A DNA stretch of 64,000 bases, from contig NZ_CP010836.1 of NCBI RefSeq assembly GCF_000935025.1, forward strand, positions 186,001 to 250,000. The letters run 5' to 3'. Within the stretch, counting starts at the first letter, position 1. Each line of letters begins with the position of its first letter. Source of the DNA: Sphingomonas hengshuiensis (GTDB taxonomy: Bacteria; Pseudomonadota; Alphaproteobacteria; Sphingomonadales; Sphingomonadaceae). Positions 62,026 through 64,000 of the stretch are shown one piece after another. The position numbers and the translations under genes were made by a program. A model generated the notes under the pieces. It saw only the letters and a program-made list of their open reading frames with translations, ran no database searches and had not been told where the DNA came from.

Positions 62026-62798
62026 CAGCCCCGCGACCCCACTACGCCGAAATGCAAGCCCTGCGGATCGAGCGCATAGATCACCCAGTCGCCGCCCGGA
62101 ACCTCGATCGGGCCATGGGCCAGGCTGCCGCCGCGTTCCTCGATCCGCGCCTTGGCCTCTTCGATCGGGCCGACGCGGAAGAAGTAATTCCAGCGCGGGC
62201 GCTCTCCCGGTGGGGCGGGCATCACCGCGCCGATCACGCCGCCGTCATGGCTGAGGAAGCTGTATTCGCCCATCGGCCCCATCGGCATCGCGCCGTCCTT
62301 CTGCCAGCCGAACTGGTCGGCGTAGAAGGCGAGCGCTGCTTTGTCGTCGGCGGCGTAGAGTTCGTTCCATTCGCCATGGCCCGGCGCCATGCGCTTGAAC
62401 GACGTGCTCGGCTCCGGGCTGGCGCCCTTCATCACATAGAATCGCGCGCCGCCCGGATCGGCGACCATCGCCAGCCGCCCGACGCCGTCGAGCGTGGTCG
62501 GCGGCATGTCCACCGCGCCGCCGCTTTCCGCGACTTTCGCCGCGGCCGCATCGACATCGTCTACTCCGATATAGCCGTACCAGCCGGGGGCGGGGCCGCC
62601 CTCCGGCGCGCGCATCATCCCGGCCACGCCCTCGCCATCGGGAGCGCTGAAGATGCGATAATCGTCGGGGCCGGCGACGGTCGCGCCGCCATAGCTGCCG
62701 ACGCTCCAGCCGACGACATGCCCGTAAAAGGCCGATGCGGCGTCGGGGTCCGAGGTCATCAACTCGTACCAGATCGGGGTGCCGTGGGGATTGGTCAT
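62025..62798 (-). CDS. VOC family protein (two glyoxalase-like modules)
   Basis: 257 residues made of two related halves: GTPIWYELMTSDPDAASAFY with FYVMKGASPEP, and HGEWNELYAADDKAALAFYA with LDPQGLHFGVVG. This is the two-domain VOC type of putative hydroxylases/glyoxalases in actinobacteria and sphingomonads. Metal-binding residues are not certain. Coupled to the GST gene. Confidence 0.9.
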   Translation of the reverse strand: MTNPHGTPIWYELMTSDPDAASAFYGHVVGWSVGSYGGATVAGPDDYRIFSAPDGEGVAGMMRAPEGGPAPGWYGYIGVDDVDAAAAKVAESGGAVDMPPTTLDGVGRLAMVADPGGARFYVMKGASPEPSTSFKRMAPGHGEWNELYAADDKAALAFYADQFGWQKDGAMPMGPMGEYSFLSHDGGVIGAVMPAPPGERPRWNYFFRVGPIEEAKARIEERGGSLAHGPIEVPGGDWVIYALDPQGLHFGVVGSRG

Positions 62799-62810
62799 CG
62801 CGCTGTTCCT

Positions 62811-63167
62811 TCAGGCTCCAGTGTCGAGAACGACTTCGAATTCACCGTAGATCATCCGCTTCGGATCGAACGGCATGTCCTCGCCCGGTGCCATGCTGGG
62901 ATCGGCCATCACCTTTTCCCACCCCGCGTCGCGCGTCGCCTTGTCGGGCCAGACGATCCACGAGAAGACGATGGTGTCGCCTTCGTCGGCGGCGACGGCG
63001 CGATAGAAATCGGTCTGCTTGCCATGCGGCACGTCGGTGCCGAAGGTCTCGACGACCTGGAGCGCGCCATGTTCCTGGAAAACGGGGGCCGATTTGGCCG
63101 CGAGTTCGATATAGGCGTCGCGCTTGCCCGCGGGCACCGGCGCCACGAATCCGTCGATATAGGGCAT
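62811..63167 (-). CDS. DUF1428 family protein
   Basis: 118 residues: MPYIDGFVAPVPAGKRDAYI, FGTDVPHGKQTDFYRAVAAD, FSWIVWPDKATRDAGWEKVM and FDPKRMIYGEFEVVLD, all DUF1428 marks (ferredoxin-like fold, related to dimeric alpha-beta barrel enzymes). Function unknown. The ATG at 63167 is preceded by seven AG repeats and then AAGGAGG, so the ribosome-binding distance depends on repeat number. Confidence 0.9.
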   Translation of the reverse strand: MPYIDGFVAPVPAGKRDAYIELAAKSAPVFQEHGALQVVETFGTDVPHGKQTDFYRAVAADEGDTIVFSWIVWPDKATRDAGWEKVMADPSMAPGEDMPFDPKRMIYGEFEVVLDTGA

Positions 63168-63201
63168 CTCTCTCTCTCTCTCCTCCTTAGGTTGCGCCGC
63201 C

Positions 63202-63873
63202 TCAGGCCGTCTCGACTGGGCGCGCGTCGAATTCGGCCAGTTGTGCCGCGATCGCCGCGACAAAGCCCGGACGGGCGAGGCAGCGCTGCTGATAGGCCGC
63301 CAGCCGGGGGTGTTCGGCGAGCAATTCGGTATGGTCGAGCGCGCGCAGCGCCGATGCCATCAACAGGTCGCCCGCAGTGAAGCCGCCCTCCAGATAGTCG
63401 CGATCGCCGAGTGCGGTTTCGAGCTGCCCCAGCCGCGTGCGAATCGCCTCGACCAGGCTGGGCCGCCGCAGATCGGCCCAGGGCTCGCCCCGCGCGAACA
63501 GATCGACGGTGGTCAGTTCCATCAGCATCGGCTCGACGCTGTTGAGCGCGGCGACCATCCAGCACTGCGCCCGTGCGCGCTGCGCGGGGTCGAGCGGCAA
63601 CAGCGCTTCGGACGCCTCGGCGATGTGGAGGACGATCGCGCCCGATTCGAACATGCGCACGGTGTCGTCGCGATACGCCGGCACCTGACCGAACGGCTGG
63701 TCGGCGAAATGGCTGGCGGGCCGCTGCGCCGCGCTGATCGGCCGCGTGCGATAGGCAATGCCCGCTTCTTCGAGCGCCCAGCGGACGCGAAAGTCCCGGA
63801 CATAGCCGCGTGCGAAATCGGGTACCCAGTCGAAGGTCACGATCTCGACCGGGCTGTTGGGATCTGTCGGCAT
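63202..63873 (-). CDS. Glutathione S-transferase family protein
   Basis: 223 residues. N-terminal thioredoxin fold (FDWVPDFARGYVRDFRVRWA, PFGQVPAYRDDTVRMFESGA) and C-terminal helices (DYLEGGFTAGDLLMASALRA). Not closely similar to the GST at 61378-62025, so a separate subfamily. Part of the same minus-strand run. Confidence 0.92.
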   Translation of the reverse strand: MPTDPNSPVEIVTFDWVPDFARGYVRDFRVRWALEEAGIAYRTRPISAAQRPASHFADQPFGQVPAYRDDTVRMFESGAIVLHIAEASEALLPLDPAQRARAQCWMVAALNSVEPMLMELTTVDLFARGEPWADLRRPSLVEAIRTRLGQLETALGDRDYLEGGFTAGDLLMASALRALDHTELLAEHPRLAAYQQRCLARPGFVAAIAAQLAEFDARPVETA

Positions 63874-63900
63874 GCAACTCTCCTCTTGGTTGTGCGCCCC

Positions 63901-64000
63901 TCAGGCCGCGACCGCCGCCTCCAGCGCGGCAATGTCGATCTTCTGCATCGTCATCATCGATTGCATCGCGCGCCGGGCGCGGTCGGCGTCGGGGCTTCCG
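63901..64000 (-). CDS. VOC/PhnB-like protein, C-terminal end only
   Basis: About 32 codons are visible: GSPDADRARRAMQSMMTMQK and IDIAALEAAVAA before the stop. The A-x-R-A-M-x-x-M-x-x-M-x-K-I-D-I-A-x-L-E-A-A end is characteristic of PhnB-like glyoxalase-superfamily proteins of sphingomonads. The rest lies beyond the window. Confidence 0.75.
   Translation of the reverse strand, partial: GSPDADRARRAMQSMMTMQKIDIAALEAAVAA

Overview
The window looks like a sphingomonad-type alphaproteobacterial chromosome (Sphingomonas or a close relative). The reasons are high-GC coding DNA with tightly overlapping genes (ATGA, TGATG and GTGA junctions), several TonB-dependent receptors including one under FecI/FecR-type control, a suf operon led by an Rrf2 regulator, the infA-maf-rng-yacG-tRNA-Phe arrangement, and GC-rich palindromic repeats scattered between and into genes. 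No rRNA, CRISPR array or complete prophage is visible.

Region 1 (1-19.6 kb): a truncated TonB receptor and a divergent AraC regulator; an M3 peptidase; a merC-fur pair with a Zur-like operator; a secreted Mn-type superoxide dismutase; fused remnants of a siderophore receptor and an ABC permease. Then comes a coherent nutrient-capture locus. On one strand lie an ECF sigma factor, FecR anti-sigma, an MHS-type transporter, a secreted FG-GAP/ASPIC protein and a TauE/SafE exporter. On the other lie an STN-domain TonB receptor, a penicillin-acylase family amidase, an M19 dipeptidase and a Tat-exported aminotransferase, closed by a strong terminator. Together these suggest import and periplasmic dismantling of an acylated or peptidic compound.

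Region 2 (20.9-41.5 kb): a genomic island of about 20.55 kb inserted at the 3' end of tRNA-Phe(GAA). It is bounded by perfect 45-bp direct repeats (20926-20970 and 41479-41523), carries its own tyrosine recombinase beside the tRNA, and has paired GTGCTA motifs 11 bp apart at both ends. A decayed P4-type integrase just outside the left end suggests an older insertion at the same site. Cargo includes an AlbA_2-domain protein, an IS5-family element that splits a gene cleanly (3-bp TCA duplication), a serine recombinase, plasmid-type hypotheticals (DUF6641, DUF3768), a tRNA-like sequence, and a putative leader pseudoknot. The most interesting cargo is a set of genes (31.3-39.5 kb) that looks like a predicted conflict or defence system: XRE regulator, phosphoribosyltransferase-like protein, ORC/CDC6-like ATPase, an unknown protein, a divergent NADAR protein, a PfkB sugar kinase and a SIS-HAD fusion.

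Region 3 (41.5-64 kb): housekeeping DNA. infA, maf, an RNase E/G protein, yacG and tRNA-Phe; a lipoprotein flanked by inverted repeats; a thiolase-SDR-acyl-CoA dehydrogenase operon; ybaK, an alcohol dehydrogenase, a GreA-like factor and an aldo/keto reductase; the suf operon (rrf2-sufB-four small genes-sufC-D-S-T-A), in which small exported Cys-containing proteins sit between sufB and sufC; an AraC regulator; pyrD; and a cluster of small detoxification-type genes (SRPBCC, two GSTs, VOC proteins, DUF1428). A strong minus-strand terminator in front of pyrD hints at an unannotated small RNA.
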